A stretch of DNA of 64,000 nt from Ficedula albicollis. Lineage: Eukaryota; Chordata; Aves; Passeriformes; Muscicapidae. The stretch covers positions 5,611,090 through 5,675,089 of the forward strand of contig NC_021680.1 in assembly GCF_000247815.1 (NCBI RefSeq), read 5' to 3'. The number at the start of each line of letters is the position of its first letter. The stretch's first letter is position 1. The translations under genes were made by a program, and so were the position numbers. This document shows, one piece after another, positions 1-16,908 of this stretch. The notes under the pieces were generated by a model. The model had not been told where the DNA came from and did no database searches. It saw only the letters and a program-made list of their open reading frames with translations.

Positions 1-2334
1 TGTTCATTTATGGTTTCTTATATTTAGTTATCTTAGAAGAGAATATGGCACATTCAGAGTCTTTCCTAATCTTGACTGAATTGTCACACCTTGGTTTTAA
101 CCCCTTTGAAACATTAAACTTGTAAACCCTAGAGACTTTTAACTGTGCAGGTGGTAGCAAGTTAAGTCTCCTCTCAGGCCTCTGCTTTTCCCTGGTACAT
201 GACCAGCAGGCAGGACATAATCACTGTAATTCCTTCAAAGGCAGGGAAGGAGATCAAACAGGGCCTTTTCCTGCAGTAAATCAGAAAATCCCAGGTGTGG
301 ATGTTGGAGCTTTCCCAAGGCCATGGCCATGTGTGCACCAGGGTCAAACCAGTGCCAAGGCAGAGCTCTGCAGCAGGGATCACCCTTGGCAAAAACAGGG
401 AACGGGCAACTTCATTGCCATGGAGCTTTTCCTTCCTTACTACAAGGAAATTAGATTTATTCTTTAGGAATATCAATTAATACCTGTAAGAAGATATTAC
501 ACAGGAGAGTTGTTGTCCTGAGGAACAAAACCATTTAGGGCTTATTTTTGCACAGAACTGCTCTGCCTATTGGACCAGTTTTGAAGTCCAAATCCGTTTT
601 TCAGCAGAGCTCTAAAATTCTACAGTTTTCCAATCTGAACTGAAGTAGGAAAAGAGCTCCAAGACCACCAAGTCCAACCTTGAATGAGCACAACCACACC
701 CACTACAGCATGCCCATGTTATAATAATCTCTTTGTAGGATGGACATAGAGAAACCTATTCCACTGATAGATTTTCTAGACTGTTTTACCCAGCTTTGCA
801 AATTGTCTTCTTTGACATTTTTAAGTCGTTTAAATCAGTTGAAATTATTTTCTCAGCTTTCTTCACTTGTAACTCCATAAGTCATGCTCAGATGGAGGTT
901 TCATGTGCAAATAAAACCCCATGCCCCTGTGGAAACCCTGTGTCCATGTGGAAACCATGCCCATGCCCACCCTGCATCTGTCTATTTTCTGAGAATTTTT
1001 ACATTTTCATAAATTTCCAACTCTTCTTTTGACCCTAGAATACATATACTGGAAAAACATCCATTGCTCTAAACCCAGGTAACCTTTAGCTTGGCTGTCC
1101 CAGAATCTGGATGTGAACTTCTCATTCAATTAGTTATTTGTGCCCTTCTGCTTGACAACTTCTGTTCCTGATTCTTTTTCCTTCAACTTTTGGCATGGTT
1201 ATCAGGACTGTAGTCAGAAAGTCTGGAAAAAATGCAGGAATCAGAGAAACAGGACCACATTTCAATCCATCATCATACATATGAGAGAAATAGCCTGTAA
1301 GAGATTATTTTTCCCTCGTATTCACAACACACTGCTTGCAAAAGAGAGAAGAGACTTTAAATTTCCTTTGAGACATGAACCAGGATCAGAATCAGGTTCC
1401 AAACACACTAATTTTTATCCCACAGACTGACTGGAAGCTCCACCTGATTACAGTTCCGTTTTGCTCTACTAATTAATATACATAAAAGTCACTTATTTAT
1501 CTTTTTGCCTTGGAAACAAAAGAGTGAAGCAACAAAATCAGGTCTTTCATCACATATGAAAGAACCAGAAATACAGTCTCCAGAACCTGATCAGCTTGTC
1601 TTTAAGGAGAGAAAAGTATGACCAAACTCAGGAATTGCTCTCTGTATTCCTGACCTGACAAATCAACTGCATATGACAGTTTTCCTCTCTGTGTCAAGGT
1701 GGAAGTTGATACCACACTTCACAGTGGGAATCCTGATAGATTTGTGGAGTATCCTTGGGGGGAATTCTATCCTGCTTGCCCTAGTTGAAGGTGCTGACTG
1801 TGCTGCCTGAAATGCAAATTCTGCCTGACCCCAGGGACAGGGCTGGGACAAAGATCTGACTGCCCTGGTATGACTGGGTAGGAGTAACAATTCACCTTTT
1901 TAGTAATTCTTCCAAATATCCTTTTTTCTCAGCTAAGGATACACAATGAAGGTGCCTCTAAAGACCTAAAGAAGGATGGTGCCTTGGCTCTGACTGGAAC
2001 CAAAGCAGAAATGCTGACCTAGAATTGGGCAGGAAGGTTATGTTATTAATTCCCTTGCAGCTGTGCTGAGCCAGTGACGAAAACCTGCCTGGCTACAGTT
2101 AAATATGAGAGACAGCTGAATAGAAGTGATATCACTTTCAGTTCCCTGTTTATTAAGCACATGCAGTGTGGGGTGGTGGTGGGTCTGCCCCACCACTCAG
2201 GAATTTGCTGCAGATTCTTCCCTCAGCAGTGGAGCTGAACTCCTGTGGAATCCTGGTGCCTGAGGCTGGAGCCAGGCTTTTCTCCATGCAGGACTTTTAT
2301 CAGTGAACCTGTGATATTTACTCTCTGGACTTTA
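1..2334. other. Non-coding stretch, no gene seen
   Basis: AT-moderate DNA with only short, unrelated open frames on both strands and no recognisable protein, RNA gene or complete repeat. Around 650-712 a short segment reading 'accaccaagtccaacc' resembles the antisense 3' region of CR1, but it is too short and diverged to call firmly. Confidence 0.6.
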
Positions 2335-2466
2335 GGAAAGGGAGCTGTGCTGTTACCACCTTGAGGAATTTTATTGCAAGTGAAATAATTAAAGCCTTTG
2401 GGAAAGGGAGCTGTGCTGTTACCACCTAGAGGAATTTTATTGCAAGTGAAATAATTAAAGCTGTTG
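2335..2466. repeat. Two-copy tandem duplication, 66-bp unit
   Basis: Two adjacent near-identical 66-bp copies lie at 2335-2400 and 2401-2466. Both contain 'gagctgtgctgttaccacc' followed by 'ggaattttattgcaagtg'. Only a few substitutions separate them. The unit has no recognised identity. Confidence 0.9.
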
Positions 2467-4626
2467 GGAGTTTCATTCTTGCACCAAATACTCTGTGATT
2501 TGTCCAACAAATTTTTCCAGCACATTTTACTGTTCCATTTGTCTATGGAATAGGACTCTACTCTTTAGGGATTGGATTAAAGGACATGCTTGTTTGTGAG
2601 CTCTTGATTACAAAGACAGTCTAATTTACAGATCAGTCTAAGCTATAAACTCAGCTCTAGATTTCACTCCTTCCTTCCCTTTAAAGAAACAAAAGCATTT
2701 ATTAAGATTCAGGCTTTGGATTGTCCAGTTAAATAGAGAGGGGCCAGCTGTGAAATTCAAGTCTGACTTAATCCAACAGAAACCTTTGTCTGGACACATG
2801 ACTGCTTTGGGTGAAGCTCTGCAGATCTTATGTAAATAATCCCCACCTCCCCCTATTATTTAGGTACTATATTAGCAATAAATCCAGCCTTAATCATGGA
2901 ATCACACAATGTTTCCTCCTCATGGAACAAGCCCCACTTCATCATTCACAATTTCAAGGCGTGTGGTTAAACCTTCCACACCCTAGGAATTAAATAATAC
3001 AGTCATGGTGTTTTATTTTGTATTATTTGTCTATGCAGATAATTGTCATAGATAATTGTCAGATAAGATCTTTGTTGTCAGATAGTTAATAATCAGAGCT
3101 TAGGTGAATGACAAATATTCAATTTATGTGGAAAATAACCATCTGAGAATGCTGAAGAGCAAGAAGATGCTGGACTGAAAGCAAATAAAAGTAAATAACA
3201 TTAGGATTAAATAACATGTGTCTAGAAAAATATTTGGATATTTGTCTTTTCAGATTTGAAGTTTTTATGAATTTTTAAAATACATTTCTTATATACCTAT
3301 CTCACAACTTATCAGTATATAACTGTATTCCATTAATGTTCTGTATATTCAATATCATCCCTGAAATAGGCCTATAAAATCACTGTAAATTCTAAATATT
3401 ATTTCTGTATTAAATCAGACACCTTTTCTTCTTATCTTGCTGCTTCTTTTTGCTCCAAGGATATTTCTTGACTGCTGTTGATCAATCCAGATTTATTTGA
3501 GTGAATGTCTTGCATTATTTAATTCACTCTGCATTGCTCTGCTCTGTTAGCTGGTATTGAGCAACTTTTGGAACTTTTTTCCCCCTCATTATTTTGGTAT
3601 TTGTAGAAACTTTACAAAACAAATGTGTACCTGTTTCATGTCAGAAAATTATTCCAAGCTGATGCAGCCTTTCTTGTTTTGAGAAATGGAAAGCTCTACA
3701 AGCTCTGGGGAAAAAAAAAAAACAAACCAAAAAAAAAAAAAAAACAAAAAAAAAACAAAACAAAAAAACCCCCAAGTTTACTGTGTTTTTTGTTTTTTTC
3801 AAATGTGTTCCCATATCCTAAGGCAAATAAAAATAAGACCTTTTCAAAAGGAAGTTCAGAAGATGACTGAATATTGTAGACAGGTAAAGAAATTATAAAA
3901 GAAAGGCCTCATAAAATCAGGCCTGCTCTGCTAAATTAAAGCTAGCCTGTCACTTCTTCTAAGTGCAGCTTGCAAGTTCCCAGGCAAAAGCAATCTTGGT
4001 ATGAAAGGTTTGTTAACACAACAAATTATTCCTGGCTGGAAAACAACTGCACCTGGATAAACAATAGATTTGTCCCATGAGAATCAGTGAAGAGATATGG
4101 CAACAATTCAAGAATTGAGAGGTTTGATGGACAAGTAATGTACCTTTTACTAACCAATAGAGTTATGGACCAATTGGAGTTCCACATGAGATCTGCAAAA
4201 ACTGTATGAAAATGCATTATGTGAATAAAGAATTGGCTTTTCCTGTATGAAGAAAATGGGGTCTTGGCTAATTTATCACAACAACTGAATTAAATTTTAA
4301 TTATTTTTTTTTTTTATCTATTAACCTTCCTACCACTTCCTTCCTTCCTCATATATATATAATAAAACTACATTTCCAACATGATCAGGAGAGTCCCCAC
4401 TAATTAACTTTCTGTTAGGAAACACAGCTATATAATTTCTCCACTTCCATAATGATTTAAAGAGTTAATATTCTCACCTCCACGGCCAATATGCTCTGCA
4501 TGAAAAAGAAAGGAGCAATAGTCAACACTACTGAAAAGTGTGGTAAATGAGAAAACAAACTGGTCTGCCTCTTAATTTTACCTGGTTTATCCACAGCTGG
4601 GAGCAGTCATACATCCATGTCCTTGA
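2467..4626. other. Non-coding stretch with A-rich and AT simple repeats
   Basis: No gene is seen. It contains an A-rich tract with scattered C at 3711-3772, a T run near 4305-4316 and a short AT microsatellite near 4350-4363. The rest is AT-rich unique-looking DNA. Confidence 0.6.
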
Positions 4627-4800
4627 TCACAGAGTCATGGATTGGTTTGGGTTGGAAAGGATCCCAAAGTCCGTCCAGTCCCACCCCCTGCCATGGGCAG
4701 GGACACCTTCCACTGTCCCAGGTTGTTCCAAGCCCCATCCAACCTGGCCTTGGACACTTCCAGGGATCCAGGGGCAGCCACAGCTTCTCTGAGCTGGGCT
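4627..4800 (-). mobile_element. CR1 LINE 3' fragment
   Basis: Antisense copy of the CR1 3' end. Read on the plus strand it starts with a terminal CR1-type octamer remnant, then 'ggtttgggttggaaagg', the 'tgccatgggcagggacacc' block and 'ggggcagccacagcttctc'. About 175 bp remain, so it is strongly 5'-truncated, as is usual for CR1. It is non-autonomous, with no reverse transcriptase. Confidence 0.9.
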
Positions 4801-5537
4801 GAAAATCCTTAAAAGTGTTGAGTTTGCTATGAACAAAGTCCAAAGTTTGTTTCAGTTAAAGCCAAGATCACCAATTGGGACATAAAATTTACTGAAAGTA
4901 CAAATTGTTCAACGTCCATTGAAGCTGGGCTTCACGGAGAAGAAAAGTGGCACCTGAAAGGTCAATACATGAATGCCTGGGATTTTCATGAGGAATTTTA
5001 TGTTTATTATTGAATGACTCAGAGTTTTCCAAGTATGCCTCTGAAGTACCATATCCAGGATTTAGTGGGATCAGTAGCTGTTGAATTATCCAATTCCTGC
5101 CTTAAAAAAGGTAAAACTTGTGAAAAACAAACAGAGGAAAATTAGTTAAATAAAAGAGTTCTGGCTTTTGACATTTCTCATTTTCCTCCTTTACTAAAAA
5201 CAGAAGCTGAATAATTATTTTCTGATTCCCATGGCTGTTTATAATAGGATTTATACACATTGTGTGTATAATTATTCTGTATTTTGCTATAGATGTGAAA
5301 ATAACATTTAATATATTATATTACATACTTAATTCTTATGCATGAGGTTTTTTCATTATACAGTAGAAAGTGCTGGGAAGAGGTTTTGGGGTTGTTCATG
5401 CCATTCCCAGCATGGTTGCAGACATGAAGCTGGATTCAGTCTGATAATTCTAATTTAGATAGAAACAGAAAAAGTTTGTAGATTTATGTAAGATTAAAAA
5501 AATGTTTTTAAGTTTTAGGAGATTATATATATTATAT
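4801..5537. other. Non-coding stretch, no gene seen
   Basis: AT-rich DNA between the CR1 fragment and the first G homopolymer. No open frame of interest and no repeat recognised. It ends in an AT-alternating segment, 'gattatatatattatat', directly against the G run. Confidence 0.6.
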
Positions 5538-7113
<1,576 letters not shown>

Positions 7114-8480
7114 CTAGTGGGGTTCAGTTTGTTTTATATATTATATAGCAAAGAATCATAGAATCATGAGTGCCCAAAAATGTGACATCTGACTAGAAAA
7201 TATAATTGGGAATTTTATTTGTATTTTCACTGACCTTTCTACTTTGAAATTTTGTTTTCATATATATATATATATAATATATGAAAATCTACAATGACTG
7301 AAATATGACAACTCTGTATACCAGGCTAGGGTATGTCTCACATGCAATTATGATAATTTAATTCATTACAATTCTGTGTCACGTTCTTCATCCTCTACAT
7401 TTAAAGTATTTCCTCCTACAGAATTTTATAGAACTTTTAGAGAAATTATTTTAGGCTTTTAATTTATTTTCCTTTAAACATGTGCTGCAGATCCATTTAA
7501 AAATGCTCTGTCTTCAGAACAAACAAGTAATATAAAAATGAGGAAAATTTCTTAGTCTTTGCCCTTAGTTCTACAGAGCTGTGTTTCTCCAGAGAATTGT
7601 TAACAGTGGGATATAAAAAGGGTCTGAGCTCTTGAAAGTAACTTAAGAGCTCCTGTACCATGCAGCCAAACCTGGTACTACTCTGCACTTCCTTCCTATT
7701 ATATAAAAAAGAAAGTTGTTTTTCCCCCACAATTTTTCTCTTCAGATATTCCATCAGGAGCAATATTTCCCTGCTGGAGCCTGGAGCTCTTTTGAAAATG
7801 TATTTATTATGGCTATGTTTATTGTTTATTTATTATCCTAATAAACATTTCTTTATGATTCATCTTTGTTCCTCTTTTGCTTTACCCACAAGATTGTGCT
7901 GTAGCATCTCACAGTAGGGATTGACCTTGAAATTCTTAACTTCCAGAATAAAATTCACCATTTTTCACATAAGAAGAAGGAAAATAAAACTTTTCTTAAT
8001 TACCGTACCAAAAAATTTCTTCTTGTTAAATATTTTATTTTTTTCTTCTTCTTCTTCTTTTTCTGGAGACGTTTAAGAATAAATTTGCCCGAGAATTAAC
8101 AACCTGTGGGGGTAGTTTGTATGTTAATGAACAGAACTGCATGAAGCTGTAGGAACTCCCACTTTGCCTGTTCACTCCATGAATTTTAACAGCTATAAAA
8201 ACTTGACCTTGGAAGATATCCAAGCCTTTACTAATAACAACCTCAGCAAGAAGTATTTTTCCCTGTTCAAAATTAATTACCTTTTTTTTGTTTTTTATTT
8301 ACCTATCAAGGAGAGGTTGTCTCTTTTTTTTTTAATCAACTTTTCCTGGCATTTCCCTAATTTCTACTGGAGTTTTTTAGCAAAGTAATCCTCAAGAGAT
8401 TGTTTTTTTATTTTTTTTTCCCCAGGGAGAGATACTTTTGGTGTTTTCTCACTTTCTATTAAAGAAATTTCTTGATGATG
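7114..8480. other. Non-coding stretch with AT and TTC microsatellites
   Basis: No gene is seen. An AT dinucleotide tract lies at about 7260-7282 and a TTC-type tract at about 8040-8062. At 7152-7170 two overlapping 'gaatcat' octamers resemble the antisense terminal repeat of CR1, without enough flanking sequence to call an element. Confidence 0.6.
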
Positions 8481-8602
8481 CAATTTTTTTTTTTTGTCTG
8501 GATTCAGCCCCTCTTTATGCATGCACTGCACATTTCAAGACCCAATTTTTTTTGTCTGGATTGAGCCACCCTTTATGCATGCACTGCACATTTCAAGACC
8601 CA
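8481..8602. repeat. Two-copy tandem duplication, ~58-bp unit
   Basis: A T run followed by 'tttatgcatgcactgcac' and 'atttcaagaccca' occurs twice in succession (about 8481-8543 and 8544-8602) with a few differences. The T run has a different length in each copy. Confidence 0.88.
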
Positions 8603-9140
8603 GGATGTAAATTTAGGAGTGCATAATTCACCTCAAACCAGAGGCTGACAGCATTTTATGGGTCTTACATCGTGTGCCACACCTGCCAGGATCATTCCCA
8701 TCCTTCCCATCCCACTGCACTTTGCACAACAGTTTATGGGAGGAAATAAAGAAATTTTAGGGGATGGGAAGGCTTCTAGAGTAGGAGAGTGTAATTATCT
8801 CCCTGGAGATTCAGCAGGCTAAAACATTCCTGTCAAGGTGCCATATTATATTTAACAACTACACGTGGCCAAATCCTCAACGTATTTTTGTGATGGATGA
8901 ACAGTTTGTTGGAATGTCTGACCCGAGTGAACTGGCAGAACAACACTGGAGTGCTCCTGGTGATTTCCCAAAGCACAGCCCAATAAAAACAACGCAGAGC
9001 CCTTGGATATTGCCTGCAGGTTACATCTTTATATTGCTGGGGGATAAAAATGATTCCACAGGGGGAAACAGATCCAAAGAAGGTCAGGTGGGCATCTAAT
9101 TCCATTGGGATTCTTCACCATAGACAGCAGGGACACATGA
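8603..9140. other. Non-coding stretch, no gene seen
   Basis: Unique-looking DNA. The open frames on both strands at 8.8-9.2 kb are short, overlap each other antiparallel and resemble no protein I know. Confidence 0.55.
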
Positions 9141-9591
9141 AAGCGTCCAGGAGGATGTTCCAAGGGCTGGAGCACCTTTGCTATGGAGACAGGCTGGAAG
9201 AGTTAGAGATGTTCAGTCTGGAGAAGAGAGGGCTCTAGAGAGACTTGAAAGCACCTTCTAGTGCCTGAAGGAGCTACAAGAAAGATGGAGAGAGATGATT
9301 TACACAGGGTGAAGTGACAAGACAAGGGGGAATGGCCTCAAACTGACAGAGAATAGGATTAGATGGGATATACAGAAGAAATTAAAGGCAGTGGTGAGGC
9401 CCTGGCACAGGGTGCCCAGAGAAGCTGTGGCTGCCCCTGGATCCCTGGAAGTGTCCCAGGCCAGGCTGGACAGGGCTTGGAGCAACCTGGGATAGTGGAA
9501 TGTGCCCCTGTCCATGACAGGGGGTGGCATTGGACTGGGATTTAAAGTTCTTTCCACCCAAACCACTCTGGGATTGTGTGATTCCATGACT
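9141..9591 (+). mobile_element. CR1 LINE 3' fragment, ~450 bp
   Basis: Sense-oriented CR1 covering the 'ggctggagcacctttgctat' segment, 'cagtctggagaagagag', 'gcacagggtgcccagagaag', 'ctgtggctgcccctggatcc' and the block ending 'gggattgtgtgattccatg'. The terminal octamer marks the CR1 3' end. It is 5'-truncated with many substitutions, so it is an old copy without coding capacity. Confidence 0.92.
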
Positions 9592-10480
9592 CAGCTCCTC
9601 AGCACCAGATGGGCACTGGAGGAGCTCAGCACCCGCCTCAGTGGGCTGCAGTTCCCCTTTGCTGAGTTCAGGAGGATTTTCCCTTTTCCCTTTGAACACC
9701 CTGGCAAACACAGAGCCTTGCAGCCCACACCATCCCCCTGTGTGAGCACCAAGAGATTCCCAGCCTGGCAGGGCTGGGCTGCCACCCCGTGTGCTGCAGC
9801 TCCTCGAGGGCTGCTCAGGAGCCCGGGCAGCTCTGACACATCTGCTGGCAATGGCTCGTCTGGGAGCAGCAGGAGTGGCACTGCACAGACAGACCCAGCA
9901 GCTGCTCTGCTGGGAGCCCCACGGACAGGCAGTGCCCAGCCCTGCAGACTGGGGATCCTGCAGTTCCCAGCTGGAGAATGGCTGCTGCCAGGCACGTGTG
10001 CTCTCGGGCTGGGGGTCTCAGCAGATTCTCAGTGAGGCAGCAAGAGCTGCATTTGCAAATGCATTTTAGTGCTGCAGCACTTTGGGGGCTCCTGACACAG
10101 AGTGGGATCCAATCTCCTGGCAGGAAAATCACTGTGTGCCTCCCAAGGAGCTCCACAAAACAGCCTGGGAGCTGCTCCCTGCAGAACAGGGAGTTCTGCA
10201 AAATCTACTTGGCACAGCTGAGAGCACTCCTTCCTGCAGAGATCCTACAGAACGGTCTGTGCACCAGGGCAGCTCTCTAGGAGAGAACTGGACACAAATA
10301 AAGGGGCTTTTGCATCAAACAGACGCCTTGTGCCACAGGTCACAAGGACTTGGTGTCCCCACATCCCCCAGCCCAGGCAGCGCCTTCTCCTCAGCCCCAC
10401 ACTGCACACACTGCACTGCCCCAGCAACCAAAAGGCTTTGGCTTCAGGATTCCCCCAAAGCAGTGACTGCAGTGCAATGA
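9592..10480. other. GC-rich, CpG-poor block, possibly a degenerate LTR
   Basis: This ~890-bp block is clearly more GC-rich than its AT-rich surroundings and starts directly at the 3' end of the upstream CR1. It holds several overlapping open frames on both strands, which is expected from base composition. An AATAAA motif at about 10296-10301 is followed by 'ggggcttttgcatcaaac', reminiscent of the R/U5 region of an avian LTR. I cannot define LTR ends, target duplications or internal retroviral genes, so this identity is tentative. Confidence 0.3.
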
Positions 10481-10696
10481 AAACAGCAAGCACTTCAGAT
10501 TCATCAGTTCAATAAAAGCATCTCATCTAACCTGTTCTAAGTTAGCAACCACTAAGATCATGTTATCTTATATTCCAGCAGTGTGCTGTACTAACATACA
10601 CCCCTACTCTGACCTACTGAATTTAACTCTATTCAATCTCCTTGTTCTGCTCCTCAGATTCTTCAGACTGCAGCTACAAGGGTACTTCAGTCATAA

Positions 10697-10843
10697 GCCT
10701 CCTGGCCCTCCAGCAGATGGACACTGCCACTGAGCTTGGTGTCATCTGCAAAATGACTGAGGGTGCCCTCGATCATGTCCTGATCAACATTCCAACCTCC
10801 CAACATTTTTACTAGGGGACCAGGCTGCAGAATTGAGCTAAAG
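10697..10843 (-). mobile_element. Internal CR1-like fragment
   Basis: The segment 'gagcttggtgtcatctgcaa' followed by 'tgactgagggtgccctcgat' matches a well-known antisense internal CR1 stretch lying upstream of the usual 3' fragment. It is diverged and lacks the CR1 3' terminus, so it was separated from its end by deletion or later rearrangement. Confidence 0.6.
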
Positions 10844-12032
10844 GATAGGGGACCTGTCAGCCTTTACAGGGTTAGTAAAGGGGACTGGGGTTTACAGGGT
10901 TAATTCTGTGGCTGCAGCTTTAGCTTCCAGTGTTGAACAGTTCAGAGTGCAATTTCCAATGGCTGGTTAATGCAGTCCAAAATCTAGAATTTGTTCCAAA
11001 CTGTCATTTGTGACTCTGTAAGGATACAGGATTTGTGTGCCTGTGGCCATCTGGATGCATTTTGGCATCTGCTTTAGTTCATTTATTGGTCCATGCAGGT
11101 CTGTCCAAACAAAGCAAAAAAAAGCTCTTCAGTAACATTTTGACAACTTTAATGATGGTAATTTTAAGGTACTGATGTCTAAGAACATCTTGCATAGAGT
11201 CCATTAATTTTTCATTGATTTCGTTCCACAAAGGGATTAGGAAGACCAAAAAAAAAAGTATTAATTAAATACATTATATGTGACATTTTTCACATGCTTT
11301 TTTTAAAGTTCAAAGTTACCACAAGGTAGTACCTATTTTGGATTAGTAATGGCTGAAACTTTTTTAGGGAAAAATGAAAGCATTTAATTTTTAAATTACT
11401 ATTAATGTCCCATTTTGATATTTTATTATTACAAGTTTAGAGTACAAAGGAAATTAGTTTCATCCAGGTAAGTTGAAATGAGATATAACATCTACTCTCT
11501 GTTTGCTACATAATGTTCTATCAACATCTATTATTTACAAGTTGAATTTTGTAGTCTTTTTTTTATCTCGTTGAAGACTGATCTTTTAATCATAAATGTA
11601 ATTAAATGCATTATATCTAGATGTCTTTATACCTGCATTTTGAGAACATTATTTTTAGATGCAAATATCCCTTGCTCTTCATAATAGAATTTTGACTGTA
11701 AACGGAAATGGTCAAATGGAAATAACAATTTTTTATACCATTCTTTGCTCAAGGTAAATGATGCAGAAAACAGAAATATCAACAACTGATGGTTTATTTG
11801 CTTCACTTGTGTTATTTTTCATACATATCCTGCTGAGGTCTGAAAGGTACAATTTCAGAAACTTGAAAACCAAGTGCAGGGAGACAGAGAAAGACCACAG
11901 TGTTACAGTGTAATTTCAATCCAATTCTCAGATAAAAAAACATTCAAGTTCACTTTTCTGGTTTAATTTTTTTGGGTTGCTGTGCTTAATTTTAGTCAAA
12001 ATGTAATTATTTCCCACTAATCCAAGATGTCT
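10844..12032. other. Non-coding stretch, no gene seen
   Basis: AT-rich DNA with short A and T runs. There are no open frames of note and no recognised repeat. A 15-base segment, 'tttacagggttartt'-like, occurs twice near 10863-10905. Confidence 0.55.
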
Positions 12033-12156
12033 GAGTTGAGTATATGGTATTTTCAGTATGTTCAATAATTATTGGGTGTTTTCTACTGAATCCTGAGTTG
12101 AGTATATGATATTTTCAGTAAGTTCAATAATTATTGGGTGTTTTCTACTGAATTCC
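12033..12156. repeat. Two-copy tandem duplication, 62-bp unit
   Basis: Copies at 12033-12094 and 12095-12156 share 'gagttgagtatatg' and 'ttcaataattattgggtg' with few mismatches. Confidence 0.92.
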
Positions 12157-12483
12157 CAGACATGACCAAAAAATAAAGCAGTCTCCTGAGTCTGTGAGTG
12201 TTTTAACAGCAAAATCTGCTGGACACTGCCCTGAATCTCTGCACTTTTCTGGCATCCTGTGTCTTGAGCTGCATTTCATCCTGAATTTTGTTCTTACTGC
12301 CAGGATGCTGCCAAAGAAGTGGCCTTTGTGGTGGCTGCAACTAAAGCTTCATTTGTCTGTCCCTGGGGGAAGGGTTCACCACCAGGAGGGAGGTTTTGTT
12401 AAGAGCTTCTTGCAGTACCCCAGGTGTTGTTGACTCCTCCCTGTGAGTCGTGAGGACACATTTCCCTTGGTACCGTCATGGAT
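12157..12483. other. Non-coding stretch, no gene seen
   Basis: Contains one short open frame at 12194-12433 with no recognised domain. There is no splice or promoter evidence that would support it. Confidence 0.5.
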
Positions 12484-12815
12484 CATACCACACTCGGGTC
12501 CTGTGCTGGATTTTGGCACTCAATGAAAGAGGGATATTGAGGAGATGGGGAAAGGGGCTGGAGCATCAGGACAAGCTGGGGGAGCTGGGGAAGGGGCTCA
12601 GCCTGGAGAAAAGGAGGCTCAGGGGGGACCTTCTCCCAGGGAACAGGGAATGGCCTCAAGCTGTGCCAGGGGAGGGTCAGGTTTTAGGGATTTTAGGGGA
12701 AATTTCTTCATAGGAGGAGTGAAGCACTGGCACAGGCTGCCCAGGATGGAAGGCTAGACTTGGTGATCCTGGAGCTCCTTTCCAATCCTGATGGTTCCAG
12801 GATCTCAGTATCCCA
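12484..12815 (+). mobile_element. CR1 LINE fragment, different subfamily
   Basis: Sense CR1 beginning in the 'actcgggtcctgtgctgg' region, through 'ctggagaaaaggaggctcag' and 'gcactggcacaggctgccca', to 'ggatctcagtatcc'. The stretch after 'ggctgccca' is shorter than in most copies, indicating an internal deletion. The 3' part resembles the 'gacttggtgatcctgga' subfamily rather than the 'cccatggcaggg' subfamily found elsewhere in the window. Confidence 0.82.
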
Positions 12816-13731
12816 CATGGATTCACTCGTGAAGAAACCCCTTTGGTGTCCAGGTAATTCTGGGCAAGGATGAATCCCCTTTGCAGCCCTTCCTGTGGAA
12901 AACCCCCCACTTGTTTGGAAGACTGGACCCACCCTTGATGAACAAAGTGCCATTGGAATGGCATCAGAATGGTGGATTGCCTGGATTTCAGAGGGAGTGG
13001 GACCTCAACTATTTATCATCTGGGGCAATATTGCTTATAGCAAGCAAAGTGATATTGTGGAAAAAAAAAAAAAATCCACATTAATTTTCTTCATTACCTT
13101 TGATTTACATTAACTAATTTCCATGTGCTCCTTTCTCACCTCAGCTGGTTGCAGTCTTCAATTACCTTAATTTAACCAGAAATCTCCAGATAGGTCACAG
13201 CTCTCATGTTTAATGAAAAATTGAGTGAAAGAGGCTTAATAGAAATTCATAAATTCCTGATGTTCTTTGGAGTAACACATACATTATTTAGTTCTGAGTG
13301 ATGCTCTACACATTTAACCATATTTAGGCTGCTAATTGTGCTGGATTTAATGTCCCTGTGGGAGTATCCTTCACACCACAAGACAGCTTCTCACAGAACT
13401 CCCTGCATTGCTCATCAAAGCAAAAAAACACTCCTGGATATTGATCATTCCTAATATTCAGAGCTTTAATGACAGAAGAATGCTTTGCAGAATAAACCAG
13501 AAAATCCTTAATTACTTTTAACATTGCCTGAACTGCTGTAAATCAAGGTAAAGAGATAAGGAGACAATTTCTATAATGTTTTAAAGTGTGGGGAAATATA
13601 TTTTTTTTGTTGTTGTTCAATCATTCTGCTCAACAGTTGGGGTCTCTAATTCCAGTAGAAGCTGAAGATGCATCCATGCTGAAAATAAGATTCTTTCCCT
13701 TCTTTTGGTCATTTCTGACCTACTTTATGCT
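12816..13731. other. Non-coding stretch, no gene seen
   Basis: Holds an A run near 13060-13073 and nothing else recognised. The sequence changes abruptly into G at its right edge, 'ctttatgct' then G. Confidence 0.55.

Positions 13732-16908
<3,177 letters not shown>

Noticed and set aside
9363..10035. 177-codon plus-strand frame and overlapping minus-strand frames
   Set aside because: They begin inside a CR1 element and run into GC-rich DNA, where stop codons are rare. No recognisable domain.
12033..12156. Possible paired LTRs or terminal repeats
   Set aside because: The copies are directly adjacent with nothing between them, so they are a simple tandem duplication.
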